A stretch of DNA of 64,000 bases. Source: Acidobacteriota bacterium. GTDB lineage: Bacteria > Acidobacteriota > Vicinamibacteria > Vicinamibacterales > CAVVIG01. The stretch is taken from the NCBI GenBank assembly GCA_003222395.1, contig QHWB01000039.1, positions 186,001-250,000 on the forward strand. Direction: 5' to 3'. Below the pieces are notes generated by a model, which was not told the DNA's origin, made no database searches, and worked only from the letters and a program-made list of their open reading frames with translations. Below are positions 28,211-35,258 of the stretch, piece by piece. A program made the translations under genes and the position numbers. Position 1 is the stretch's first letter. The number at the start of each line of letters is the position of its first letter.

Positions 28211-29323
28211 CTAATCCGCGGTGCGGCCGGCGACGGCCATCACGAGGCTCTCCGTCAGCAACTGCCGGATCAAACGCATGCGGTCCGATCCCACGGACAG
28301 CCGAATGGCGACCTCCCGCTGGCGCGCAGCCGCTCTCGCCAGCAGCAGCGTTGCCACGTTCGCGCACGCGATGAGCAGGACGACGGCAGGGACCGCCGAC
28401 ATCACGATCAGGAGAAGACTCCGCTCCTGGGGTTGAAACATGCCGGAGCCGTTGCCGGCGGGTGTGAGGTCGACTCTCTGCTCGGCGTGTTCGTGGCGTT
28501 GCTGCTCCTCGGTCCGCGTGCTGCCGCGCGCTGCGAGGATCTGTCGGTACAGAACCGTGAGCTCGGCTTACGCACGCTCGATCGTGATGCCGCTTTTCAG
28601 CCGAGCCACGATCTCCGGTCCGTACGTATCGTTGAGATCGTAGGTCAGGATCGAGCCCTCATCACCATGGACCCACAGCTCGGTGGACGTGCTCGGGAAG
28701 ACGCGAGGCTGCAGTGCGATTGGGACCGTGAGATCCGGCGAAAGCGTCTGGATGACGCCGAAGAACTTTGGCGGCGCGACCCCAACGATCGTGACCGGGA
28801 CGCCGTTGAGCGTCATCGTTCGGCCTACGACCGATGGGTCGAGCGCGAAGCGGCGCTGCCAGTATCGATAGCTGATGACGGCAACCGGGCCATCCCGACC
28901 GCCGACCCCCGGAATCTGATCGTCGTCCGGCGACAAGACGCGGCCGAGAACCGCGCTGACGCCAAGCACCGAATAGAAGTCGCCGGACACCATTTGCCCG
29001 ACGGCCTGCTCTGCATCCTCGCCTGTGCGCACGCTCGCCGGAAAGACGCTGAACGCGGACATGCCGGCGAGCGTCTGCGTCCGATCGCGAATCGTGCGGA
29101 AGGCCGGGTAGGACAGCGGCGTGCGGAGCCGGACGATCTCGTCGGCGTGGGGCACCGGTAGCATTCTGAGCATGAGCGCGTCGGTGACGCTGAAGAGCGC
29201 GGTGTTCGCGCCGATCCCCAGCGCCAGCGACGATACGGCCACGGCGGCAAACCCCGGATTCCGCAGTAGAAGTCTCGTGCCGTATCGCAGGTCCGCCCAG
29301 AATCCCCAGCCGATTCCGCGCAT
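28211..29323 (-). pseudogene. ADOP-type permease, nonsense-mutated and truncated
   Basis: The frame starts MRGIGWGFWADLRYGTRLLL, then has the standard first helix (AAVAVSSLALGIGANTALFS) and most of the MacB-like periplasmic domain. An in-frame TAA at 28,568-28,570 interrupts the sequence at GITIERA[13 protein letters not shown]. Reading continues in the same frame to the first core helix ([20 protein letters not shown]) and the segment [20 protein letters not shown], then ends at 28,211. The second half of the permease is absent. The break falls next to the hairpin repeat at 28,084-28,189. It is divergent from the intact permease at 29,598. Confidence 0.85.
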
Positions 29324-29518
29324 GTGGTGCCTTAGCCCGACGTTTCCGAATTGACCGGCGAATCTCGGCGGCATTTTATGCCTCCCATTCCGGGTTCAGC
29401 AAAATTCTTCCCCGTCTCTCATTGTGCTTCGCCCGGAGTAGCTGGCTTGTTGCGCCGTCACCCCGATGCAAGGATCGGGCGACTCGCCGAGTCGCGGTAT
29501 GCCCGACCATCACCTCCA

Positions 29519-29568
29519 CGATTCTGCGGCTCGACTCGGCGCCATCAAGGCGCTACGCTTCGCTCCGC
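29519..29568 (+). repeat. About 50-bp repeat, copy B
   Basis: Begins GATTCTGCGGCTCGACTCGG and ends CGCTTCGCTCCGC, matching copy A at 27,939-27,989. It lies 30 bp upstream of the start of the intact permease, in its probable leader. Confidence 0.6.
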
Positions 29569-29597
29569 GCAAACTGTGGCAGCGTTGGGAGGGGAGC

Positions 29598-32045
29598 ATG
29601 GATGCCGTTGTCCGCGATGTCCGCTACGCCGTGCGAGCATTGAAACGGTCGCCCGCCTTCACGACGGCAGTGGTGATCACACTTGCCCTCGGCATCGGAG
29701 CAAGCACGACGATGTTCAGCCTGACCGATGCACTCCTCTTCCGCTCCATTCGAGTGCATCGCCCCGACCGCCTCGTCCGCCTCTCGAGTGTCGGCGTCGA
29801 AAACCGCGACGATGGAATTCTCGGTGCGACCGTCGACCGTATCTCCCAAACAAATCTGTTCGCCGGCTTGTGCGGATTCTTTCCGCCAGGCGTAACGATC
29901 GAATTCGCCGGACGCACAATGCCCGTCATCGCGAATATCGTCACTGGAGATTGCTTCCGGACCCTGGGCGTCCGTCCGGCACTGGGTCGCCTGCTGTCGC
30001 GAGATGACGATCGACCCGGCGCACCAAATGTCGCCGTGTTGTCGTACGACGAGTGGCAGCGCAATTTCGGTGGAAACGCTGCCACGCTCGGCCAGGCGAT
30101 CAACATCGAAGGCGTGCTTTTCTCGGTTGTTGGCGTTACCGAAGCTGGCTTTTCGGGTCTCCGAGTCGGATTTCCCGCTCGCATCTTCTATACGTTCAAC
30201 GCGAACGTTGGCACTGGTCCCGGTCACTCACCGCCAGCGAACACGTCGATGCAGGTGTTGGCGCGGCTTCGGCCCGACCTGAGCGCAGATGCGACGACCA
30301 TTCAATTGCGCACGCGCTGGTCGTCCTTGCTGCAGGACTCAATTCCTCCTCAGGTCATCGGCGTCGCACGCGAGCGATATCTGAGTCGACGGCTGGCGGT
30401 CGAGGACGCGTCGACCGGTATGGATTTTGGGCTTCGTCGCCGATTTCGAACGCCGCTCGTCGTGTTGCTCGCAACGTCTGGTGCTGTACTTCTCATCAGC
30501 TGCATCAACGTTGGTAATCTCCTCCTTGCCCGGTCCGCGGTTCGACGACGGGAGATGTTGGTGCGTTCTGCCATCGGCGCTTCGCGATGGCAACTGATGC
30601 GAGGAGCCGCGGCGGAGAGCGTGGTGATGCTTACAGTCGCGGTGGTCGTGGGATTCATCGTCGCGCGCTGGCTCGCTCGCTTTCTTGTTGCGCTGTACGG
30701 TGAAGCGACTCTCGGCTTCAACTTCGATGTTGGCATTGATAACCGCTTGCTGATGTATGCGGCTATTCTCGGCGCTGTGGCGTTTGCCGCGTTTGCGATC
30801 GCTCCTGTCTGGGTGGGCAGCGGCGATGTCGACGCCATATCCCTGAATGTCGCATCAACACGTCTCAAAGGAACCCATAGCCGTCTCCGTAGCGTCACAG
30901 TCGTCGCACAGGTTGCACTAACAATTGTTGTGGTCACAACCGGCAGTCTCTTCGTCGCTGCGCTCGCGCATCTCAGATCGATTCCCCTAGGGCTTTCCTC
31001 GGATCGAGTCATCACGGTGCAGCTTGCGGCAGTTCCGGGAGGGTACCAACGCGGGTTCGATGGCCGAACGTACTACGGCAGCCTCCTCTCCAAGATCGAA
31101 TCCATTCCTAGTATTCAATCGGCCGCGCTGTCTCAGGTCTTGCCGCTTTCAGGCTCTCCAGGCCCTGTGCGCGTGACCGTTCCTGACCTGAACGTCGAGG
31201 TCGATGCTGTAACCGCGCTTGTTAGTGATGCGTTCTTTTCGACTTTGCAAATCCCGATGGTAGCCGGCTCATCGTTTTCTCGCAGCGCTGGGCGTGCAGT
31301 ACCGCGCACGGCGATCGTCAGCGAATCTCTTCGCGCGGCGCTGTTTGGGGCTGACGCAGGGCTTCACCGTATGGTTCGTTCGGGTCCTGCCAACCAGAAT
31401 CTGCAGATCATCGGTGTTGTGCGAGACGCCATGATTTATGGACCACGCCAATCAACGCCGCGCGTCGTCTATGTGAACTATTGGGAGGCGTCTAGTGCCA
31501 CCCAGTCGTATCCAGGGCTCATAATTCGTTTGCGCGGTGACGCCATGTCTACATTCGGCCGAATCGAGGATGCCGTGCACAGCTTTGGCCGCGAATATGT
31601 GCTTCAGGCCCGGAGTCTGCCAGCAGTACGCGATGTGGCGTTAACTCAGGAGCGTCTGCTCGCCGTGGTTTCAACGGTGTTTGCCACTGTGGGCCTCACG
31701 CTCGCAGCTGTAGGGCTGTACGGACTCATGAGCTTCGCCGTTGCTCAGCGGACCGGTGAAATAGCAATTCGAAAAGCCCTCGGCGCGGACAATTGGGCAA
31801 TTGCGCGGCTCATATCCTCCGAGGTCACTCGCTTGGTTGTTGTCGGTGGCTTGATTGGCGCGGCGGCGGCGTCCGCGGCAGCCCGACTCGCACACGCTGT
31901 GATCGTTGACAAGAACTTGTCTATCGGGTTCTCACCAGTCGTGATCGCTCTTGCGCTTCTGCTTTTGGTCGCTGGTGCTGCTGTATGGGTGCCGACTCGT
32001 CGCGCCGCGAATGTTGACCCGATGGTCGCCCTACGAGCTGAATGA
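29598..32045 (+). CDS. ADOP/MacB-type orphan permease, intact
   Basis: The 815-residue protein starts at an ATG preceded by GGGAGGGGAG. It has the full duplicated ADOP layout: N-terminal MDAVVRDVRYAVRALKRSPAF, helix 1 (VVITLALGIGASTTMFSLTD), the first MacB-like periplasmic domain and a three-helix core (LVVLLATSGAVLLISCINVG). A linking helix, the second periplasmic domain and the last three-helix core follow, ending with the usual VPTRRAANVDPMVALRAE. MacB-type permeases couple ATP hydrolysis by a partner to work in the periplasm, such as lipoprotein or toxin export. ADOPs lack an adjacent ATPase and their role is unknown. Upstream it shares about 270 bp with the divergent pseudogene. Confidence 0.9.
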   Translation: MDAVVRDVRYAVRALKRSPAFTTAVVITLALGIGASTTMFSLTDALLFRSIRVHRPDRLVRLSSVGVENRDDGILGATVDRISQTNLFAGLCGFFPPGVTIEFAGRTMPVIANIVTGDCFRTLGVRPALGRLLSRDDDRPGAPNVAVLSYDEWQRNFGGNAATLGQAINIEGVLFSVVGVTEAGFSGLRVGFPARIFYTFNANVGTGPGHSPPANTSMQVLARLRPDLSADATTIQLRTRWSSLLQDSIPPQVIGVARERYLSRRLAVEDASTGMDFGLRRRFRTPLVVLLATSGAVLLISCINVGNLLLARSAVRRREMLVRSAIGASRWQLMRGAAAESVVMLTVAVVVGFIVARWLARFLVALYGEATLGFNFDVGIDNRLLMYAAILGAVAFAAFAIAPVWVGSGDVDAISLNVASTRLKGTHSRLRSVTVVAQVALTIVVVTTGSLFVAALAHLRSIPLGLSSDRVITVQLAAVPGGYQRGFDGRTYYGSLLSKIESIPSIQSAALSQVLPLSGSPGPVRVTVPDLNVEVDAVTALVSDAFFSTLQIPMVAGSSFSRSAGRAVPRTAIVSESLRAALFGADAGLHRMVRSGPANQNLQIIGVVRDAMIYGPRQSTPRVVYVNYWEASSATQSYPGLIIRLRGDAMSTFGRIEDAVHSFGREYVLQARSLPAVRDVALTQERLLAVVSTVFATVGLTLAAVGLYGLMSFAVAQRTGEIAIRKALGADNWAIARLISSEVTRLVVVGGLIGAAAASAAARLAHAVIVDKNLSIGFSPVVIALALLLLVAGAAVWVPTRRAANVDPMVALRAE

Positions 32046-32119
32046 GGGCAGGCCGCGCTGTCGGCATTCTGACCATCGCTCGCGATTTTGCGGCTCGCGA
32101 ATGGCCCGGCGATCTTAGG

Positions 32120-32254
32120 CTGCCGACGCTCCGCTAACAGCAAGGAACGGAAGCGGCTGGCGCAGGTCAATCCCGCGAAGCGCCGACGGGACGGAGGGAA
32201 GGATTGACCTGCGCCAACGCTTCCGCAAAATAATCCTTCGGAGCGTCGGTTGAG
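32120..32254 (+). repeat. Long imperfect hairpin repeat, copy B
   Basis: The outer arms CTGCCGACGCTCCG and CGGAGCGTCGGTT enclose a second, longer stem. GGAAGCGG and GGCGCAGGTCAATCC pair with GGATTGACCTGCGCC and CGCTTCC. It lies 75 bp after the intact permease and has the same orientation as copy A at 28,084-28,189, so the two copies flank the permease pair. Confidence 0.7.
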
Positions 32255-32290
32255 AATCGTTCGCTAGGCTCGAGATGCCCTCGAAAGGGA

Positions 32291-32563
32291 CTATCTGACG
32301 GCTGCCGGTGCCTCGATCGCGACGAACCGATCCGCGGCAAACAGGTAGTCTTCTCCGCTTTCGTCGACGACGCGCAGATCGCCGTCGCGTTCTGCGTCTT
32401 CATCGGGGAGGATTTCGTACAGCTTGTTGCGTTCGAGCGAGGCCTCGTACCCGTCGTTGCGAATGCATACGGCGAACCTGTGATCGCATCCGGCCGATCG
32501 CCGCGATCTACCCGAGGCAGCTCTCCCGTTTGAACTCTTTCTTCTCAATGGCATGCGCTTCAC
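32291..32563 (-). CDS. Small protein of unknown function
   Basis: The frame gives 90 residues. The C-terminal 55, from CIRNDGYEASLERNKLYEIL to VVDESGEDYLFAADRFVAIE, resemble a widespread small conserved bacterial protein with an SEDYLxPADRFVxIE-type ending. The N-terminal 30 residues are basic and uncharacteristic, and no good start lies directly before the conserved part, so the true start is unclear and the 5' end may be damaged. It is followed on the same strand by nothing but the hairpin repeat. Function is unknown. Confidence 0.5.
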   Translation of the reverse strand: MKRMPLRRKSSNGRAASGRSRRSAGCDHRFAVCIRNDGYEASLERNKLYEILPDEDAERDGDLRVVDESGEDYLFAADRFVAIEAPAAVR

Positions 32564-32601
32564 ACCAGGCGCTTCCGAAGAATGAAACGCAGGAGCGTCT
32601 G

Positions 32602-32814
32602 CTACGCTGGAATATCAACGTACGACGAACTCGAATGCGGTTCGGGAATGGCTAGTCCCTCTTCCCTTAGACCGTCCAGATGAAACGCGATCGCATCCTT
32701 CATCTCTCGCTGAATCTCCTCCTTTGTGCCGGCCGTCGCCACGCACCCCGGAAGGTCGGGAGAGTACGCGGAATATCCGCTGGAGGTCTGTTCGATCACG
32801 ATTAGGTACTTCAT
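32602..32814 (-). CDS. hicB: HicB-family antitoxin
   Basis: The 70-residue protein has the HicB partial RNase H-like fold: MKYLIVIEQTSSGYSAYSPD, then LPGCVATAGTKEEIQREMKD, AIAFHLDGLREEG and a short C-terminal tail. HicB neutralises the mRNA interferase HicA and often represses the operon. It ends early and lacks a clear DNA-binding tail. The normal upstream partner hicA survives only as a C-terminal remnant overlapping the start by four bases (ATGA), so this antitoxin appears orphaned. Confidence 0.88.
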   Translation of the reverse strand: MKYLIVIEQTSSGYSAYSPDLPGCVATAGTKEEIQREMKDAIAFHLDGLREEGLAIPEPHSSSSYVDIPA

Positions 32815-32884
32815 TGCTTCAATCCTGCCTGCTTCAAGACACTGTTCAGCGTTCCTGCGATTATGCCTCCGTTTTTGAACGATC
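32811..32884 (-). pseudogene. hicA: HicA toxin remnant (C-terminal end only)
   Basis: Reading toward hicB, the frame encodes KNGGIIAGTLNSVLKQAGLK and a final Gln, then TGA. GTLNSVLKQAGL is the characteristic HicA C-terminus. The remaining double-stranded RNA-binding-like fold, including the active-site His, is gone, and the upstream sequence in this frame does not resemble HicA. The TGA overlaps the hicB ATG, preserving the original operon junction. Confidence 0.75.
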
Positions 32885-32981
32885 GAAATCGCGCGCGCCG
32901 TGACGCGGAAGCGCGCTACGTACGCGCTCGCGATCGCGCTGTGAAGCCGCCTGCACTTCGCTCGAACACAGAGTCACCGGG

Positions 32982-33058
32982 AACCGCGGCGTGAACGACG
33001 CCAAACAGGCGTTGGGCCGCGTCTCGCGCCGCGAACCGGGGTCGTTCACGCCACGGTT
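32982..33058. repeat. Near-perfect 20-bp inverted repeat
   Basis: The arms at 32,982-33,002 and 33,039-33,058 are reverse complements with one mismatch and one bulge, around the sequence GTCGTTCACGCC. The 36-bp spacer is GC-rich. It lies in the 384-bp region between the hicA remnant and the right-end gene pair, which otherwise has no gene. It may be an operator or an origin-like site. Confidence 0.6.
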
Positions 33059-33088
33059 CCTCGCTGATCGAATTCGGAACCGCTGTTC

Positions 33089-33111
33089 GGGGCGGCACAA
33101 AACGCCGCCCC
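33089..33111. terminator. Strong GC hairpin, possible terminator
   Basis: GGGGCGGC, a seven-base loop ACAAAAC, and GCCGCCCC form a perfect 8-bp stem. No T-run follows on either strand, so it is at best a Rho-dependent or transcript-stabilising hairpin for the leftward gene that ends at 33,199. Confidence 0.35.
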
Positions 33112-33198
33112 AGTTACTCGACGGCATCTGCGCGCAACTCATTGCCGTGCAGACGCATCGCCGCACGCGCGGCGAAGTAATGCGAGCCATCTGCGACG

Positions 33199-34275
33199 TC
33201 ATCGCGCATCGACGGCGATTCCGATCGAGGGGGTTGAGGCGGTGCGGAGCGTATGTCTACGCCCTCGACCCCTTTCGCGACGAACGGAAGAGGCTGACCA
33301 AGGGAGCGAGATGGGATATGAGAGCACGAGGACGTGGCATTCGATCCGACCCGTTCCGCGCTCCAAGGCGGTGGCGATCACCGACGATGACAGCGGCTCA
33401 AAGACGCTGTCTCCGTCCGTCAGCCAGCGGCGGTAGAGCTGTCGAAATCGTGGCGTGTCGAACGCCGCGTGGTGACGCCAGAACTCTTCGTCTTCGAACG
33501 TCAGCGCGCGCGCGTTCGGTGTGCTGCAGCGCCTGCTGAAGTACCACGTGAGCTCGGCCAGCATCTCGGGTCGCAACGTGCTGGTCAGCTCGTGTCGCGC
33601 GGCCGCTTCGAAGGCCGCGATCGAGCCGGCGATCTGCTTCGGGAACAGCACCCGCAGCGTCCATCCGGGCAGCGCTCCCAATAGGTCAGCGTGACGTTGC
33701 ACGAAGGCCCGGAAGTCTTCGACGTTGCTGGCTGATACGACATACGTGAACACGACGCGGCCGGTCGACATGACGGCCATCGGCTGGTCCTCTGGAAAGA
33801 GCCGCACGCGCTGTGACGCACCTTGGCCGACCGTGATGTGAGGCAGGCGCTCCCGTGGCAGCGACGGCGCCATCACAGCGAAGAACGCGACCCTCTCCTC
33901 CTCGGTACCGAGGTACATGAGCTCGGGGAACAAGACGATGCCATCGAGCCGCATCAGGCGCTCGATGGCTTGCCGTGCGGACACCGGTCGCCGACACCGA
34001 CTGTGGGGCTGAGCGATGGCTTGGTACAGCGCGTGGTGCTTCACGTGATAGAGCTGCGCGCGGTTGTGCAGGCACCCGCAGACGGTAGCGTGTTCCCGCG
34101 ACGCGAGCTTGTCGAAGAACTTGCTGACCTTGTGTCCGTACGCCGTGCCCGCGAACTCGGCGTACTGCCTCAGGACGCACACACCCGACTGCAGCATCAC
34201 GGTCACCAGAAACCGCGCCTGGCGCTCCGTGTAGCCGAATTCCGAGACCGCCTTTACCCGATCCTCAAAGTTCAC
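33199..34275 (-). CDS. Island right-end protein of unknown function
   Basis: The chosen GTG start (MNFEDRVKAVSEFGYTERQA) overlaps the upstream gene by 11 bp and gives 358 residues. It begins with a helical segment (FGYTERQARFLVTVMLQSGV) resembling a small DNA-binding region. A second part contains LMRLDGIVLFPELMYLGTEE and a long mixed region with VVFTYVVSASNVEDF. I do not recognise the family. It forms an overlapping pair with the winged-helix gene at 34,265 and sits at the end of the island opposite the integrase, so a role in element maintenance or mobilisation is possible. The frame extends 37 codons upstream without Shine-Dalgarno support. Confidence 0.65.
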   Translation of the reverse strand: MNFEDRVKAVSEFGYTERQARFLVTVMLQSGVCVLRQYAEFAGTAYGHKVSKFFDKLASREHATVCGCLHNRAQLYHVKHHALYQAIAQPHSRCRRPVSARQAIERLMRLDGIVLFPELMYLGTEEERVAFFAVMAPSLPRERLPHITVGQGASQRVRLFPEDQPMAVMSTGRVVFTYVVSASNVEDFRAFVQRHADLLGALPGWTLRVLFPKQIAGSIAAFEAAARHELTSTLRPEMLAELTWYFSRRCSTPNARALTFEDEEFWRHHAAFDTPRFRQLYRRWLTDGDSVFEPLSSSVIATALERGTGRIECHVLVLSYPISLPWSASSVRRERGRGRRHTLRTASTPSIGIAVDAR

Positions 34276-35161
34276 GCAGCAGCTCCTCTGCGAGTCCTCC
34301 GAGATGGCTGCCGCCGCCCACGCGCGCGCTCGATCCGTCGTAGCAACTGAAGCCAGACCGGGCCGCCGCGGCCCCGTGCGCGCCACGGTAATGGACAGTC
34401 ACGACCTCGACGTCGACGTCGTCCCAGCGGCCATCGGCGTCCTCGTATTCGATGCGCGCGTCAGGGAAATGGACCTGCTCGTCGAAGTACGGCAAGTCAT
34501 GCTCGCGCGCTTCGATTTCGTGCTGGTCACGGTCCGAGTCGCCGTCGTAGTCGTCACGATCGCGATCGTGCGCGTGCAGCCACTGCTGGTACTCACGCTT
34601 GAGCTCGTAATCGAGCACCACCCGATCGATGCGCGCGCCGCGCTCTTCCAAGCGCTCGGCTTCACGTTCGAAGGCGCGATAGACCTGGACGTCGTGTTCC
34701 AGCTCCCGCTCGCGCTTAACGCCGGCGTAGAACGTTTGGCGGCCGTCCTGATCGCGATCTCGATGGCTCTCGAGCAGGCTGCGGCCGTCCTTCGTCAGCG
34801 ACACGGCATAGTCCCGCGAACCAGGTAGGCGGGTCACCTCGACCAAGCCTTGTTCGCGCAGGTGCCGCAGGTCACTGGTTCGCGGATCGAGCGGTCGATC
34901 GCGGTCATCTCGGAGATCACGACTGGAGACCACTCGAAAAACGCCAACCGTTGCGAGCGTCCGCGATTCGGAACCGCGCAAGGTGTACGCGCGATCCCTG
35001 TCGCGTACGATCTCGCGCTCGCGTCCGCGCGACAGATTCAAATCCCGCGTGAAGGCGTCTCGCGGATCCCGATCGCGGTCAGGCCAGCGTTCCTCGTCGC
35101 GCGGATCGTGTCCGCTCGCGTTCTGTCCCTCGCCACCACTCTCTCGAAGGCTTTCAACCAA
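34265..35161 (-). CDS. Winged-helix-like protein at the island's right end
   Basis: Up to 298 residues can be read. An Asp/Arg-rich N-terminus (ERWPDRDRDPRDAFTRDLN) is followed by a winged-helix-like region at about 70-130 (VGVFRVVSSRDLRD, DLRHLREQGLVEV, SLTKDGRSLLE). A coiled-coil and conserved core follows (VLDYELKREYQQWL, HDLPYFDEQVHFPDARIEYE). The arrangement recalls replication-relaxation-like proteins of mobile elements, but I cannot confirm this. Notably, the first 15 or so codons are encoded by the attR repeat and flanking chromosome. No ATG occurs there, so translation uses TTG at 35,161 or an internal TTG. The stop overlaps the start of the next gene by 11 bp, implying coupling. Confidence 0.65.
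   Translation of the reverse strand: MVESLRESGGEGQNASGHDPRDEERWPDRDRDPRDAFTRDLNLSRGREREIVRDRDRAYTLRGSESRTLATVGVFRVVSSRDLRDDRDRPLDPRTSDLRHLREQGLVEVTRLPGSRDYAVSLTKDGRSLLESHRDRDQDGRQTFYAGVKRERELEHDVQVYRAFEREAERLEERGARIDRVVLDYELKREYQQWLHAHDRDRDDYDGDSDRDQHEIEAREHDLPYFDEQVHFPDARIEYEDADGRWDDVDVEVVTVHYRGAHGAAAARSGFSCYDGSSARVGGGSHLGGLAEELLREL
35121..35148 (+). repeat. Right attachment site (attR core)
   Basis: Perfect 28-bp copy of 13,948-13,975, beginning TTCTGTCCCTCGCCACCACT. It contains the tRNA-Phe acceptor 3' strand and CCA but no complete tRNA. It lies within the 5' end of the winged-helix frame. Confidence 0.9.
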
Positions 35162-35240
35162 CCTGACTGTCCGCTGACCAACAGCTGCTAATCGGTAGGG
35201 CCTCGACCCACTTTCAACCCGCGTGCGCCCTGTCGTCTCC
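35149..35240 (-). pseudogene. Remnant of a related integrase 3' end and its att-flanking DNA
   Basis: The sequence right of attR resembles the sequence right of attL (13,976-14,090). Shared blocks include AATCGGTAG-GCCTC and the final stretch ending TGTCGTCT. On the minus strand the last residues read GDDRAHAG-stop, against SDDNVQVG-stop in the intact integrase. No further integrase sequence is visible to the right. This suggests an earlier related element once occupied the same tRNA site. Confidence 0.5.
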
Positions 35241-35258
35241 TAGTGATAACCTCGGGCT

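Larger units (their letters stand above)
13948..35148. mobile_element. Integrative genomic island at tRNA-Phe (about 21.2 kb)
   Basis: The element is bounded by perfect 28-bp direct repeats of the tRNA-Phe 3' end. It carries a tyrosine integrase and an excisionase-like gene next to the tRNA-proximal end, the usual layout of tRNA-targeting islands. The cargo includes ADOP permeases, hydrolases, an ankyrin protein, a HicB antitoxin and a right-end gene pair. Several cargo genes are broken, which argues against recent arrival. I recognise no relaxase, coupling protein, type IV secretion or phage structural genes, so self-transfer is unlikely. The GCCTTTCAGGC repeat family common in the flanks was not seen inside, which supports foreign origin. 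Confidence 0.88.

Noticed and set aside
28580-28600. REP-like TTTTCAGCC sequence inside the island permease pseudogene
   Set aside because: It encodes the normal permease residues LKSGI in antisense and has no second palindromic arm, so it is a chance match.
20961-32254. Integron-type attC sites between cargo genes
   Set aside because: The short motifs and the long hairpins lack the paired core sites (RYYYAAC and GTTRRRY) in the right positions, and no integron integrase is present. The cassette-like organisation remains only a suggestion.
13948-35148. Integrative conjugative element or prophage
   Set aside because: No relaxase, coupling protein, type IV secretion, capsid, terminase or portal gene could be recognised, so only a genomic island is claimed.
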